DNA of 64,000 nucleotides from Sedimentibacter sp. (GCA_018436705.1 JAHDLA010000018.1:186001-250000); one strand, 5' to 3'; positions 17,832-26,997 are shown, numbered from the stretch's first letter. The notes: a model not told the origin generated them from the sequence alone. Numbers and translations: made by a program.

Positions 17832-18246
17832 AATTTATTATATATTAATAATTTTGTTCGGCGCATTAGAAATTGCTGCGGTTATTGGAGCATACGCGGC
17901 TCATTACTACACCAAAACTCGCATGGGTATGCTGCGCCACGTTATTTATCTAAATGGAAAATGGGAAAGACTAGTAAATATTCCTGCAATGAAATGGATT
18001 GCATTGGTAATTGTAGTTATTCTCATAATCTTTGCATGCATTCTCTATAAAAAACAAAGGAAGAATTCCATAACTGTGAAAGTAGCAGCCATAATAACTA
18101 CAGCCATAAGTTTATGGACAGTATACTACTTGCTGTTTTACAATACGGTGATTCATCGTGCCTATTATATTGTAAGTATGTGCTTCATAGTAATGACCGT
18201 ATTTCAGCATATTTTATACTATTGTCTTTATCAAGTCAAAAATTAA
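17812..18246 (+). CDS. Small four-helix membrane protein of unknown function
   Basis: About 144 residues with four hydrophobic segments (about 5-25, 55-75, 87-105, 115-140). The frame opens at GTG 17800 inside the rhodanese gene, but ATG at 17812 with TAGGTG upstream is the likelier start; either way it overlaps the rhodanese end and is co-translated. I do not recognise a family. Its position suggests it is a membrane partner of the lipoprotein rhodanese. It is followed by a strong terminator. Confidence 0.7.
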   Translation: MIKQRNKIYYILIILFGALEIAAVIGAYAAHYYTKTRMGMLRHVIYLNGKWERLVNIPAMKWIALVIVVILIIFACILYKKQRKNSITVKVAAIITTAISLWTVYYLLFYNTVIHRAYYIVSMCFIVMTVFQHILYYCLYQVKN

Positions 18247-18268
18247 ATCGATTAATAAATTAACTGGC

Positions 18269-18305
18269 AAAAATGAGACGTTCGGTGTATGAACGTCTCA
18301 TTTTT
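18269..18305 (+). terminator. Bidirectional terminator between convergent genes
   Basis: Arms AAAATGAGACGTTC and GAACGTCTCATTTT around a seven-base loop, with T residues on both sides. It serves the plus-strand rhodanese unit and the minus-strand AraC/GyrI gene. Confidence 0.93.
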
Positions 18306-18342
18306 AAATACTAATTTATAAAATGCATTTAATCTCTCGCAT

Positions 18343-19200
18343 CTATTTTTTCTTAACAGGAATCCAAATTTCGCTGTAGTAATTTTCATCCTTAACCCCA
18401 TTTGAGTAATCAGCAGAATCAGTATACATTTCAATATTAAAGCCTGCCGCAATTTCATAATCCCTACAATTAGGCAACCATTCCGAATAAATTTTATTGT
18501 TCACATCCTGTAAGGATTTTGGCATTGCGCCTTTACACGGAAAAATAGCCCAAGTGTACTTTGGAATAGTTTTTGTGATAACTCCCTCTGGCAAGTCTTT
18601 GGCTTTATTAAAACTGTCTGCAATCATATATTCAAATTCATCTGAACCCATGCTCTCATCTATGCATATACCGTACATACCACATACTTGATTTTTCTTT
18701 TCCTCTTGATAATACTCTGACCAAAACTTAGGGATTTCTGCAGCTGCACCTTCATACTTAAACATCTTTGATACACCCATAACAACAAAAGAATCTTTTT
18801 CAACAATTTTGTAATCCATAACATAACCGCCTTCCAATGAAAATTTGATTTTTAGAGGAGCAAATGATTTAATCATTGCTCCGTCTTTACGAACAGAAGT
18901 AGGCGTGACACCATGAAATCTGGTAAATGCTTTTGTGAAGCTGTCCGGTGAATCATATCCGTATTTTATTGCAATATCAATTATTTTATTGTCAGTGGAA
19001 ACAAGCTCACTGCCGGCAAGTGTAAGCCTGCGCTTTCTTATATACTCTCCAACTGTGAAGCCGCAGAGCATTGAAAATCCCTTTTGAAAATAGAAGGGAG
19101 ACATAAAAGCTTTTTTCGCAACATCATTCACAGTTATTTCTTCTGTAATATTCTCCTCAATATAGCTCACAGCTTCACTTATTTCTTCAATCCAACCCAT
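18343..19200 (-). CDS. AraC-family regulator with GyrI-like effector domain
   Basis: A 285-residue regulator. Residues 1-105 carry the AraC double helix-turn-helix (ITVNDVAKKAFMSPFYFQKG; IAIKYGYDSPDSFTKAFTRF), and about 125-285 are a GyrI-like ligand domain (MDYKIVEKDSFVVMGVSKMF onward, ending EIWIPVKKK). It is monocistronic, ending at the terminator at 18269. It may act on the carbonic anhydrase or acetyltransferase genes upstream on the same strand, but nothing in the sequence proves a target. One of four GyrI-domain regulators in this window. Confidence 0.88.
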   Translation of the reverse strand: MGWIEEISEAVSYIEENITEEITVNDVAKKAFMSPFYFQKGFSMLCGFTVGEYIRKRRLTLAGSELVSTDNKIIDIAIKYGYDSPDSFTKAFTRFHGVTPTSVRKDGAMIKSFAPLKIKFSLEGGYVMDYKIVEKDSFVVMGVSKMFKYEGAAAEIPKFWSEYYQEEKKNQVCGMYGICIDESMGSDEFEYMIADSFNKAKDLPEGVITKTIPKYTWAIFPCKGAMPKSLQDVNNKIYSEWLPNCRDYEIAAGFNIEMYTDSADYSNGVKDENYYSEIWIPVKKK

Positions 19201-19292
19201 ATCATCACTCCTGCCTACTAATGTAGATTAACTCTTTTAAATTGGCTATGCCCGACTTTTTGTGTTATCTTTTGTCTTATATAACAAATATA

Positions 19293-19835
19293 TTAAACTA
19301 CCTTTCTCAGTTCTCCTGTTACAGAGTTGATTACAAGACCATACAGCTTTATATCCTCAGGTACAAGGGGGTGATTGCGAATCATATCCACAGATTTCTT
19401 AATAGAAAAATCCAAGTCCATAAAACCACCCAGCCATGAATCAAAATCAACACCAAAATATTTAATCATATCAATATTTTCATTTGTTATGCCACGTTCT
19501 CTCATTTTTTCTATCATTTTTTTGCTGTCCGTATATCTGGCACCGCAATCCGTGTGGCCAATTATTAAAATTTCCTTCACATCTAATTCATAAATACCTA
19601 TGAGAAGACTTCTCATTGCACTTCCGAAAGGATGTGAAACAACTCCTCCTGCATTTTGAATTATTTTTGCATCGCCATTTTTAAGCCCCAGCGCCGAAGG
19701 CAGTAATTTAGTTAATCTCGTATCCATACAGGAAACTATGGCAATTTTTTTGTCCGGATATTTGCTTGTTACATACTTTTCATACTCTTTATTTTCTACG
19801 AAAGCTCTATTAAACTGCAATATTTCATCAATCAT
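19293..19835 (-). CDS. Beta-class carbonic anhydrase
   Basis: A 180-residue zinc enzyme for CO2/bicarbonate interconversion. Zinc ligands are Cys and Asp-Arg dyad in SCMDTRL (about residue 35), and His and Cys in IGHTDCGA (about 94-97). The length matches the short type-II-like group of beta enzymes in anaerobes. The gene is 17 bases downstream of the acetyltransferase on the same strand. It would supply bicarbonate or CO2 to carboxylating or decarboxylating fermentation enzymes; that role is inference. Confidence 0.93.
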   Translation of the reverse strand: MIDEILQFNRAFVENKEYEKYVTSKYPDKKIAIVSCMDTRLTKLLPSALGLKNGDAKIIQNAGGVVSHPFGSAMRSLLIGIYELDVKEILIIGHTDCGARYTDSKKMIEKMRERGITNENIDMIKYFGVDFDSWLGGFMDLDFSIKKSVDMIRNHPLVPEDIKLYGLVINSVTGELRKVV

Positions 19836-19852
19836 AACTCATCCTCCACTAA

Positions 19853-20305
19853 TCAACACAATAGGATTTTTAATTCAACCTCATCTTCATCAGATCTGCC
19901 TGTCTCCTCAAAACCAAGTTTCTTGTAAAGATTATACGCCTGTAAATTACGCGGCTTGCATGTTAACAGTACAATATCCGACTTGCCAAATGGTTTTTCT
20001 CGAATAAGCTCCAGCAAACGCCTCATGGCATTTTCTCCGTATCCTTTCCCTTGCTCTGACTCGTCGATCATCATATGCCATATATTATATGCTTCTTCAT
20101 CATAGTCATATATGAGCATAACATATCCAACCATTTTTTCAGCATTGTATATGCCGAATGGAATACATTGAGCATAGTAAACATAAGCTTGAGCCAGGCT
20201 GCGAATAGGATGAGAAACGTAATCTTCCTGTCCTTTACCTAATTCTAAATTGAAGCACTCTATAAAATTTGATTCATCAATTCTTTTCAATGTAATGTTA
20301 TTCAT
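19853..20305 (-). CDS. GNAT N-acetyltransferase (BltD/spermidine-type)
   Basis: A 150-residue GCN5-related acetyltransferase. The acetyl-CoA loop is ESEQGKGYGENAMRRLLE (about residue 82), and the C-terminal AYNLYKKLGFEETGRSDEDE is typical of diamine and polyamine N-acetyltransferases such as BltD. Substrate assignment is by resemblance only. ATG follows CGGAGGAATT. A short open frame and a hairpin lie in its leader (20327-20388). It is 17 bases from the carbonic anhydrase gene and likely cotranscribed. Confidence 0.82.
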   Translation of the reverse strand: MNNITLKRIDESNFIECFNLELGKGQEDYVSHPIRSLAQAYVYYAQCIPFGIYNAEKMVGYVMLIYDYDEEAYNIWHMMIDESEQGKGYGENAMRRLLELIREKPFGKSDIVLLTCKPRNLQAYNLYKKLGFEETGRSDEDEVELKILLC

Positions 20306-20326
20306 AATTCCTCCGTTCTTAATTAA

Positions 20327-20350
20327 GAGGGTTAGATAGAGTTAACCCTC
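20327..20350 (-). terminator. Hairpin upstream of the GNAT gene
   Basis: Arms GAGGGTTA and TAACCCTC. On the minus strand it follows the response-regulator-independent leader and is followed by TTAATTAAG, not a clean T run. It may be a weak terminator or attenuator in the leader of the GNAT gene. Confidence 0.4.
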
Positions 20351-20388
20351 CATCTCAATATATCAATCACTATATAAATTATCTTCAT
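20332..20388 (-). CDS. Possible 18-residue leader peptide
   Basis: An ATG at 20388 has a strong AAAGGAG site eight bases upstream and opens an 18-codon frame (MKIIYIVIDILRWRVNSI) ending TAA inside the hairpin at 20327-20350, just before the GNAT gene. The arrangement resembles a leader peptide with attenuator, but the frame is very short and unverified. Confidence 0.3.
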   Translation of the reverse strand: MKIIYIVIDILRWRVNSI

Positions 20389-20515
20389 AATGAACATCTC
20401 CTTTCAAAAATTGATATCTATATAAATACAAGTCTCCTTGTAACACTTTAATTTTCATGTATTAATCAGCTTTTTCATATTCAGGTTCTTTTATGTAGTT
20501 TGGTAAGCTTCATAG

Positions 20516-21859
20516 CTATAATTTATATTCTTTAATCTTATATCTTATAGATCTTTCACTTATTCCAAGACTGTTAGCAGTCCATTTTCTATTCTGCCCG
20601 TTATTTTTCAAGGCAAATTCTATCGCCTTTTTCTCTATGTCCTCCAACGTCTCCCCTTCGTATATTTTTATATAATTATCACTTACATTATCATTTCTTC
20701 TTATCATCTTATGATTATTAAATTTCAAAGAGTCAACGTCAATATACTCCTCTCCGCATAGTAAGACTGCCCTTTGAATAATGTTTTCGAGTTCTCTTAC
20801 ATTTCCTAAATAGTCATAGTTCTTAAGTTGACTCATGGCCTCATCTGTTATGCCCTTAATCTCTTTGTTATATGAAATTCTGTACTTATCGATAAAATGA
20901 GGAACCAATAAATCAAGGTCCTCAATTCTTTCTCTGAGTGGAGGTGCAACGATATTTATAACATTAATTCTGTAGTATAAATCTTCTCTAAAATTTCCTG
21001 ACTTTATTTCTTCCTTGAGATTGCGGTTAGTTGAACAAATTATTCTCACATCTACAGGGTAATTCTTCTCATCACCTATATGTCTTATTTCCTTTTCTTG
21101 AATAAACCTAAGGAGTTTAGATTGCAGCTTAATATTCATTTCTCCTATTTCATCTAAAAACAGTGTGCCTTTTTCAGCTTTCCTGATTAAACCGATATCA
21201 TCCTTAGTAGCTCCTGTAAATGATCCTTTTTTATATCCAAACAATTCACTTTCCAAAAGCTCATTTGGCATCGCAGCACAGTTTATTGCTATAAAAGGCT
21301 TGCCTGCCCTGTTGCTGCTGCTATGTATTGTCTGAGCTATTAATTCTTTGCCGGTTCCGCTTTCACCTGTTATCAGGACTGTTGCGTCAGTATCTTTTAT
21401 TTTATCCACTATGCTTTTAATATCCAAAATTGCTTTTGATTCTCCGATAGGTGTTTTCCGCAAGTGTCCTTGCAATAAGTCCAGTTCTTTTTTTAGGTTC
21501 AGTTTTTCAGCTGCTGTATTGAGCAAAATTAAAAGCTGATCGTTGTCTATTGGCTTAGTAATAAAATAATATGCCCCGGATTTTATAGCTTTAATTGAGT
21601 TCTCAATTGTTGAATAGGCCGTCATGATAATTACTACAGCGTTTGGATCCACAGCAAGCAACTCGTCCATAAGAATGAGACCGTTGCCTTCTGACAGTCT
21701 TAAATCCAGCAATACTAAGCTGATTTTTTTCTCTATAAATATCCTCTTTGCATCACTAACGTTGTCGCTTGTGTATACATGATAGCTGTCTTCAAGGAGA
21801 AATTTTAGAGCTCGCAATATATTATTTTCATCGTCAACTATCAATATTTTAGTTTTCAT
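20516..21859 (-). CDS. Sigma-54-dependent NtrC-family response regulator
   Basis: A 447-residue activator. Receiver domain 1-120 with phosphoacceptor Asp in LVLLDLRLSEG (about 52); AAA+ domain about 140-375 with Walker A GESGTGKE, sigma-54 contact loop GSFTGA, and Walker B GTLFLDEIGE; C-terminal Fis-type helix-turn-helix (TANSLGISERSIRYKIKEY). It overlaps the sensor gene by 11 bases. The only sigma-54-type promoter I could recognise nearby is upstream of gltS (27081-27098), with dyads about 100 bases further up, so regulation of the gltS-hutD operon is the simplest reading. Confidence 0.95.
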   Translation of the reverse strand: MKTKILIVDDENNILRALKFLLEDSYHVYTSDNVSDAKRIFIEKKISLVLLDLRLSEGNGLILMDELLAVDPNAVVIIMTAYSTIENSIKAIKSGAYYFITKPIDNDQLLILLNTAAEKLNLKKELDLLQGHLRKTPIGESKAILDIKSIVDKIKDTDATVLITGESGTGKELIAQTIHSSSNRAGKPFIAINCAAMPNELLESELFGYKKGSFTGATKDDIGLIRKAEKGTLFLDEIGEMNIKLQSKLLRFIQEKEIRHIGDEKNYPVDVRIICSTNRNLKEEIKSGNFREDLYYRINVINIVAPPLRERIEDLDLLVPHFIDKYRISYNKEIKGITDEAMSQLKNYDYLGNVRELENIIQRAVLLCGEEYIDVDSLKFNNHKMIRRNDNVSDNYIKIYEGETLEDIEKKAIEFALKNNGQNRKWTANSLGISERSIRYKIKEYKL

Positions 21860-23435
21860 TTTTTACTCCCATCCTTACTGTTAAAAATACAAATAACCCG
21901 CTGGTCTTCTTATTATTTCCAGCTACAATTTTCCCGCCGTTTTCTTCCACAAGTTTTTTAACAATAAACATACCTACACCATTTCCATTATCTTTTGTGG
22001 TATAAAACGGTTCAAATATATAGTCTAAGGACTCATCATCTATCCCACATCCATTGTCTACAATCTCAATATTTACATTTTTGCCATCAACGTATCCATT
22101 TATTTTTATAGTTGGATTCTCAGTACCAATAAGTGCATCCTTACTGTTTAGGATAATATTTATAATAGTTTGCTTAAAGTGACTTAAATCAAATTCAATA
22201 TAAATATCCTCAGGAATTTTTAAATCTATATTAATATCTCTAATTTGCAATTTAATAAATTTAATAGCATTTTCTAATTCGTTTTTAAGATTCAGCACTC
22301 TAATTTGCGGCTTTCTCGGAGAAGTGTACTCCATAAACTCTTTAATCAGATCATCTATTCTGTCTATTTCTTCAGGAATATCTTCTGCAGCTGCAAGCAT
22401 AAATTCCTTATTATCCATTTTATTCTTCATTTGAGTTGTATAAATTTTTATTGATGTTAAAGGGTTTCTAATTTCATGCGCAAGAGAGGATATTATTTTA
22501 TCCATAAATTGGAGTTTGTCATAATTTCTCAGCTCATTAATAAGGAGTTTTTCCTCTCTGGTTTTTTCTTCTATTATTCTGTTTAGCTTCCTGTTAATCA
22601 ATTGAACGCTGAGAACTATTAATGAAAGTATAAATAAAAAAAATATAAGCATTTTAATTTTCATTTCAGCTTCTTTACTTGTATTTTTTATAGGTGTCCC
22701 GAACCACTTCCTGTGTAATACATCATACATACCATTATTTTGTATTTCATCTAATCCTTCATTCAGCTTTCTTAATAATTGTGGATTGTCCTTTGAAACC
22801 GCCATAGAATACTTTTGCTCATTAAGCTTCTGCCCAACAATTTTAATCTGGTCAATCCAGTTGTTTTCCTTGCAAATATAATTAACAGTAAGGGTATTTC
22901 CAACCATGGCTTCTACCTCACCGTTAATTAGGGCCTCAGTTGCCTCCTCCATGGTATCATACTGAATTATTGTTATATCTTTAATCATGCTCAATTCAAG
23001 ATATACAATATCCTCCCTCAGTACAGACACAACTTTGTTTACAAGGTCAGAATTATCATTAATCGAGTAATTATTATTCCTTACAAAAACTGATTGGGAA
23101 TTAAGGAGTAGAGAGTCTGTAAAATTAAACCTGGCCCTCCTATCGTCAGATTCTTTCATACCCTGGATAATATCTGCCTGGTTTCTTTCTATGGAATAAA
23201 AGGCATCTTCCCATTTCATGGGCATAAATTCAAACTCCATTCCTGTTACAAGACTTATCGCTTTAAGCAAATCTACGTTAAATCCTTTGTAAATACCGTC
23301 GCTGTCCAAAAACTCATAAGGAGGAAATTGGATATCTCCGGCTACTCTAAATGTATCTGTATCTGAGAAGCCGTAGGCAATGGCTGTATTCATAAAAAGT
23401 ATCAATATAAGTAAAACAGTAGCTTTTTTAATCAT
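21849..23435 (-). CDS. Sensor histidine kinase with extracellular SBP-type amino-acid-binding domain
   Basis: A 528-residue sensor. Signal peptide (1-22), a family-3 solute-binding domain (about 25-250: FRVAGDIQFPPYEFLDSDG, GFNVDLLKAISLVTG), one membrane helix (about 262-282), then a kinase core: H-box SSLAHEIRNPLTSIK (His about 316), N-box IILNSKDAL, and G-boxes DNGCGIDDESL and GNGVGMFIVKK. The extracellular domain is of the class that binds polar amino acids, so it may sense glutamate, histidine or a related compound directly. It pairs with the overlapping sigma-54 regulator and lies next to the glutamate/formiminoglutamate genes. Confidence 0.94.
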   Translation of the reverse strand: MIKKATVLLILILFMNTAIAYGFSDTDTFRVAGDIQFPPYEFLDSDGIYKGFNVDLLKAISLVTGMEFEFMPMKWEDAFYSIERNQADIIQGMKESDDRRARFNFTDSLLLNSQSVFVRNNNYSINDNSDLVNKVVSVLREDIVYLELSMIKDITIIQYDTMEEATEALINGEVEAMVGNTLTVNYICKENNWIDQIKIVGQKLNEQKYSMAVSKDNPQLLRKLNEGLDEIQNNGMYDVLHRKWFGTPIKNTSKEAEMKIKMLIFFLFILSLIVLSVQLINRKLNRIIEEKTREEKLLINELRNYDKLQFMDKIISSLAHEIRNPLTSIKIYTTQMKNKMDNKEFMLAAAEDIPEEIDRIDDLIKEFMEYTSPRKPQIRVLNLKNELENAIKFIKLQIRDINIDLKIPEDIYIEFDLSHFKQTIINIILNSKDALIGTENPTIKINGYVDGKNVNIEIVDNGCGIDDESLDYIFEPFYTTKDNGNGVGMFIVKKLVEENGGKIVAGNNKKTSGLFVFLTVRMGVKNEN

Positions 23436-23525
23436 TTAATCTACCCTTCCAAACATATACCAGTAGTCTATATATTATCATACGAATCTAACCATTTCTA
23501 TAAAATGTTTTCAAATATGAGAATA

Positions 23526-23552
23526 ATACCCCTGTCTATTTAACAGAGGTAT
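23526..23552 (-). terminator. Terminator after hutD
   Basis: Arms ATACCTCTGT and ACAGGGGTAT (one mismatch), minus strand, 11 bases after the hutD stop. It separates the gltS-hutD operon from the two-component genes, which then use their own promoter or read-through. Confidence 0.7.
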
Positions 23553-23563
23553 CTTCTATCTTT

Positions 23564-24142
23564 CTAATTAACTGCTACAAATTCAGTAATAATTACAGGC
23601 AATTGAGCGTTTAAAATTTTTACTTTCTCTTCATTATCAGTTTCTATAATGTATAATGAAAATCCATCCACTTTCCTATTTTCACCGTGCTCTGGCAGCT
23701 CTAAAATAAACTCATTTACAGAGAAAAATGTTGCAACTTCTGATTTTTTAAGAATACATTCTTCCCCCTCATTAAGTATTTGCATTTTAGAAAGGCATCC
23801 GCTTTTTACAATAAAATTGTAATCTCTGCAGTCCGGAGTATTTTTTGAAAAAGTATTCCAGGACCCGTCAAAATATTCAACATCATATTTTCTGAGGTTT
23901 CTGTCATAAAGTCTGCTGTGCTTTAAGCTAAGCTCTCCTTCTAGCGGCAGAATATATCTCTGGTATCCGGTAAAGTCCGAAAATGTAGATTCTGTTGAAG
24001 TAAAGGTTGCAGATGAAATTCTCCACAAAAAATCCTTATTAGAAAACGCAGAATCATACGGATAAATTGCCAGCTGTGTAGTCTCTCCGCCGGCCCACTT
24101 TGTGGTCACAAAGTTTTCATTTTTCACAATTTTTTCTTTCAT
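23564..24142 (-). CDS. hutD: HutD/Ves family cupin protein
   Basis: A 192-residue bicupin of the HutD/Ves family, found with histidine-utilisation genes and thought to sense or limit a pathway intermediate (N-formimino-glutamate was proposed in Pseudomonas). Family marks are TTKWAGGETTQLAIYP at the N-terminus, WRISSATFTSTESTFSDFTG, and QRYILPLEGELSLKH. It ends the gltS-formiminotransferase-cyclodeaminase operon. No histidase, urocanase or imidazolonepropionase gene is in the window, so the earlier steps lie elsewhere or are absent. Confidence 0.88.
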   Translation of the reverse strand: MKEKIVKNENFVTTKWAGGETTQLAIYPYDSAFSNKDFLWRISSATFTSTESTFSDFTGYQRYILPLEGELSLKHSRLYDRNLRKYDVEYFDGSWNTFSKNTPDCRDYNFIVKSGCLSKMQILNEGEECILKKSEVATFFSVNEFILELPEHGENRKVDGFSLYIIETDNEEKVKILNAQLPVIITEFVAVN

Positions 24143-24180
24143 TCACCCTCCCAAAAGTTAATTTAATACTCATCGAAAGC

Positions 24181-24744
24181 CTAATATATTTTAAGTTCCT
24201 TTATTGCTCTGTTGAACTCTTCTAGTTTCTCTTCGTCCTTAACCAGCGGAAGGTTAGCTTCAATGTTCATTAAGCATCCATTGGTTCCTATCTTCGCCAT
24301 CTCACGTCCGATTACTATGTCGGAAATGCAGCTTGGATTAGTCTTGCCATCCAGTTCTTCTCCAATATCGTAAACCCTTCGGCAAAGTTTTGCATTTTCC
24401 ATTGGAGCAGTAGCTCCAACTACTCCTGCATCAGCGATTGCTTTTTTCCTTATTACTTTTTCTTCTTCAGTTCCTTTAGGAAGCTTATATGCATTGATTA
24501 TAACTCCATACGCCTTGGCATCATCCACTATCCCGGCCAGAAGTTTTTCTCTTAATTCTTCAAGCTCCTTCGCATACTCCAATTGGCTTTCAGGAGATAT
24601 TCCAAAATCCTTCTTTGTGGACAGTTTGCAAACCATCCCTATAAGTCCACAAGCTAAAGCTCCAGATAAAGCTGAGGCACTGCCTCCTCCAACCGTAACA
24701 TCATCTGTATCTAAAATAAGCTCTAACACACTTTTATAGTCCAT
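24181..24744 (-). CDS. Formimidoyltetrahydrofolate cyclodeaminase
   Basis: Releases ammonia from 5-formimino-THF to give 5,10-methenyl-THF. The open frame extends to 24807, but ATG at 24744 with AGAGGAG just upstream gives MDYKSVLELIL and is the family start, so 187 residues. Conserved glycine-rich segment TVGGGSASALSGALACGLIG near the N-terminus and all-helical pattern fit the cyclodeaminase. In animals it is fused to the formiminotransferase; here it is separate, as in many Clostridia. It sits 96 bases after the transferase gene in the same operon. Confidence 0.94.
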   Translation of the reverse strand: MDYKSVLELILDTDDVTVGGGSASALSGALACGLIGMVCKLSTKKDFGISPESQLEYAKELEELREKLLAGIVDDAKAYGVIINAYKLPKGTEEEKVIRKKAIADAGVVGATAPMENAKLCRRVYDIGEELDGKTNPSCISDIVIGREMAKIGTNGCLMNIEANLPLVKDEEKLEEFNRAIKELKIY

Positions 24745-24840
24745 GCTTTTCTCCTCTTTTCTTTCTACTAAATTAATACTATAAGGGCTCGCAAAATGCA
24801 AGCCCAAAAGTTTTATAATTTTATAAAATATGCAAATTAT

Positions 24841-25740
24841 TTATTGCTCGTCCAGCAATCTCTTTTCTAATATTTGATCAATGCTAAAGTTTTCTATCTG
24901 CAAGTAGTACTCAGCAACATCAAGAAGAGATTTCATAGGTATAGTTCCGATTACTTCGCTGCCAACTACATTCACACCATACCTTCTCGCTTCCATCTTT
25001 ATCATTTCAAAGGCTTGATATACAGCTGACTTTTCATAGTTTACAAGGTTCATTGAAACTTGTGTTTGATTTCTTTCTTCAAGCTTAAGTCCTATAGCCT
25101 TTACATATCTAAGTCCTCCACCTAAATGTCTTACTTTTTTTGCAATTTTATCTGCGACTTCAACATTTGGTGTATCCAAATTTACATTGAATGCCACGAG
25201 AGGAACTCTCGCTCCTACTGCAGTAGCACCGCTTTTTGAATTCATTTCTTGAGGTCCGAAGTCCGGCTTCCATTTCTCTTCTTTAATTTTTTCAAAGAAA
25301 CCTTCATATTGTCCTTTTCTTACAGATGCAAGATTTCTTCTGTCTTCTTTTGTGCATGCATCTTCATACAGATACACAGGTATTCCCCAGCTTCCAAGCT
25401 CAGCTCCTACCTCTTTAGCTGTTTCAATACAATCACCAATAGTCACATTAGAAACCGGAGTAAAAGGAATAACATCTGTAGCTCCCATTCTTGGATGAGC
25501 GCCTTCATGTTTTGTCATATCAATAAGTTCCGCTGCTTTTTTCGCTGTATTAATTGCAGCCTCCTTAATCTTTTCCGGTGATCCAATCATTGTTAAAACT
25601 GTTCTGTTGTGGTCTTTGTCAGATGAGTAATCTAAAATTGTAATACCTTCAATTTTTCTTGCCTCATCAACAATTTTTTCAACTAAAGCTTCATCTCTTC
25701 CTTCACTAAAGTTTGGCACACACTCCATTAATTTTCTCAT
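24841..25740 (-). CDS. Glutamate formimidoyltransferase
   Basis: Transfers the formimino group from N-formimino-L-glutamate to THF, yielding glutamate and 5-formimino-THF, in histidine or purine fermentation. It is 299 residues, the monofunctional bacterial length. Family marks are MECVPNFSEGRD, LDYSSDKDHNRTVLTMIG, HEGAHPRMGATDVIPF (with the folate-site histidine) and FNVNLDTPNVEVADKIAKK. It lies 18 bases from gltS and is followed by the cyclodeaminase, so the operon converts formiminoglutamate to glutamate and a one-carbon unit. Confidence 0.96.
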   Translation of the reverse strand: MRKLMECVPNFSEGRDEALVEKIVDEARKIEGITILDYSSDKDHNRTVLTMIGSPEKIKEAAINTAKKAAELIDMTKHEGAHPRMGATDVIPFTPVSNVTIGDCIETAKEVGAELGSWGIPVYLYEDACTKEDRRNLASVRKGQYEGFFEKIKEEKWKPDFGPQEMNSKSGATAVGARVPLVAFNVNLDTPNVEVADKIAKKVRHLGGGLRYVKAIGLKLEERNQTQVSMNLVNYEKSAVYQAFEMIKMEARRYGVNVVGSEVIGTIPMKSLLDVAEYYLQIENFSIDQILEKRLLDEQ

Positions 25741-25758
25741 AATAACCTCTCTTTGATT

Positions 25759-26997
25759 TTACATTAAATTTTCCACAAAGGTTTTAATAAACCAAATTGT
25801 TTGTGGCTGATAAATTATATCTACTAAGAATGCTCCAACTATTGGAACAACCATCATTGCCTTTCTGCTCATACCGTATTTCTCATTAACAGCTGTCATA
25901 TTAACTATTGCTGAAGGAGTAGCTCCTAATGCGTGTCCGGCAAGACCTGATACCATAACTGCAGCATCGTAGTTCTTCCCAAGGATTCTGAATACTACGA
26001 AATATCCAAACAGCGATACAAGCAGTACTTGTGAGAATACAACTACAAATACTCCGCCTATCAACCCTGATAGCTCCCAGAGCTTTAAAGTCATTAATGC
26101 CAGTGATAAGTATAGGTTAAGCATTACATTTCCAATTTCATCAACCAAAGTAAAGTCGAATCTATATAAATTTGCTTTTTCGTTAATATTTCTAAGAATT
26201 ACGGCTACAAACATTGCGCCTACATATGTTGGAAATCCCATGTTTATCAATTTACTTATCCAACCGGCAATAATAGAACCAAATGCCATGCAGACTAAAA
26301 TAGCTGCCACATTTTTAATTATATCAAGTGAACTAAGCTTATTCCCAGAACTTGCATTTATATCTGTAACAGAGGTATCGAAACTTGAATCATCCTCAGG
26401 CTTAAGATCATACTTTACAATAAGTCTTCTACCCAGCGGCCCACCTATAAGGACTGCTGATATCAGACCAAAAGTTGCTGCTGCAGCTCCTACCAGCGGC
26501 GCAGCTTCATATCCCATTTCAGAAAATGTATTTCCGTAAGAAAGCGCTGCTCCGTGTCCCCCGATCATAGAAATAGCACTGGATAACAAAGCATATGGAG
26601 CTTCCAGACCAATTACCTTTGATATAGCAATGCCCATTGTATTTTGCAATATTGAAACCACACCTGCAATAAGCCAGTACACAACAAGTAATTTACCACC
26701 CTTAACAAGCAGCTTATAGCTTGCGCCAAGACCTACTGTTGTAAAGAAAGCTAACATAAATGCATTTTGGAACATGTTGTCAAAGCTAAAAGCAAAAGTT
26801 CCGGTCAAATGTCCGAGCCACGTAATAAACATAAATATGAATCCACCGATTACAGGTGCCGGGATACAGTATTTGTCTAATAATTTAACTTTATTCTTGA
26901 CAAAATATCCTAAAAGTAATAATGCCGCAGCAAATGCCAAAGTAACTGTTGAATCAACGCTAATTGATATAAGTCCTTCGATTAATTCAAATTTCAT
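25759..26997 (-). CDS. gltS: Sodium/glutamate symporter (GltS family)
   Basis: A 412-residue membrane carrier of the ESS family with about ten to eleven segments and the two inverted-repeat motifs (MIGGHGAALSYGNTFSEMG and VSGLAGHALGATPSAIVN). GltS imports glutamate with Na+. AAAGGAGGATATT precedes ATG. As first gene of the formiminoglutamate operon it may import glutamate, export surplus glutamate or carry a related acidic amino acid; the choice is not decidable from sequence. The leader carries a sigma-54-type promoter and upstream dyads. Confidence 0.94.
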   Translation of the reverse strand: MKFELIEGLISISVDSTVTLAFAAALLLLGYFVKNKVKLLDKYCIPAPVIGGFIFMFITWLGHLTGTFAFSFDNMFQNAFMLAFFTTVGLGASYKLLVKGGKLLVVYWLIAGVVSILQNTMGIAISKVIGLEAPYALLSSAISMIGGHGAALSYGNTFSEMGYEAAPLVGAAAATFGLISAVLIGGPLGRRLIVKYDLKPEDDSSFDTSVTDINASSGNKLSSLDIIKNVAAILVCMAFGSIIAGWISKLINMGFPTYVGAMFVAVILRNINEKANLYRFDFTLVDEIGNVMLNLYLSLALMTLKLWELSGLIGGVFVVVFSQVLLVSLFGYFVVFRILGKNYDAAVMVSGLAGHALGATPSAIVNMTAVNEKYGMSRKAMMVVPIVGAFLVDIIYQPQTIWFIKTFVENLM

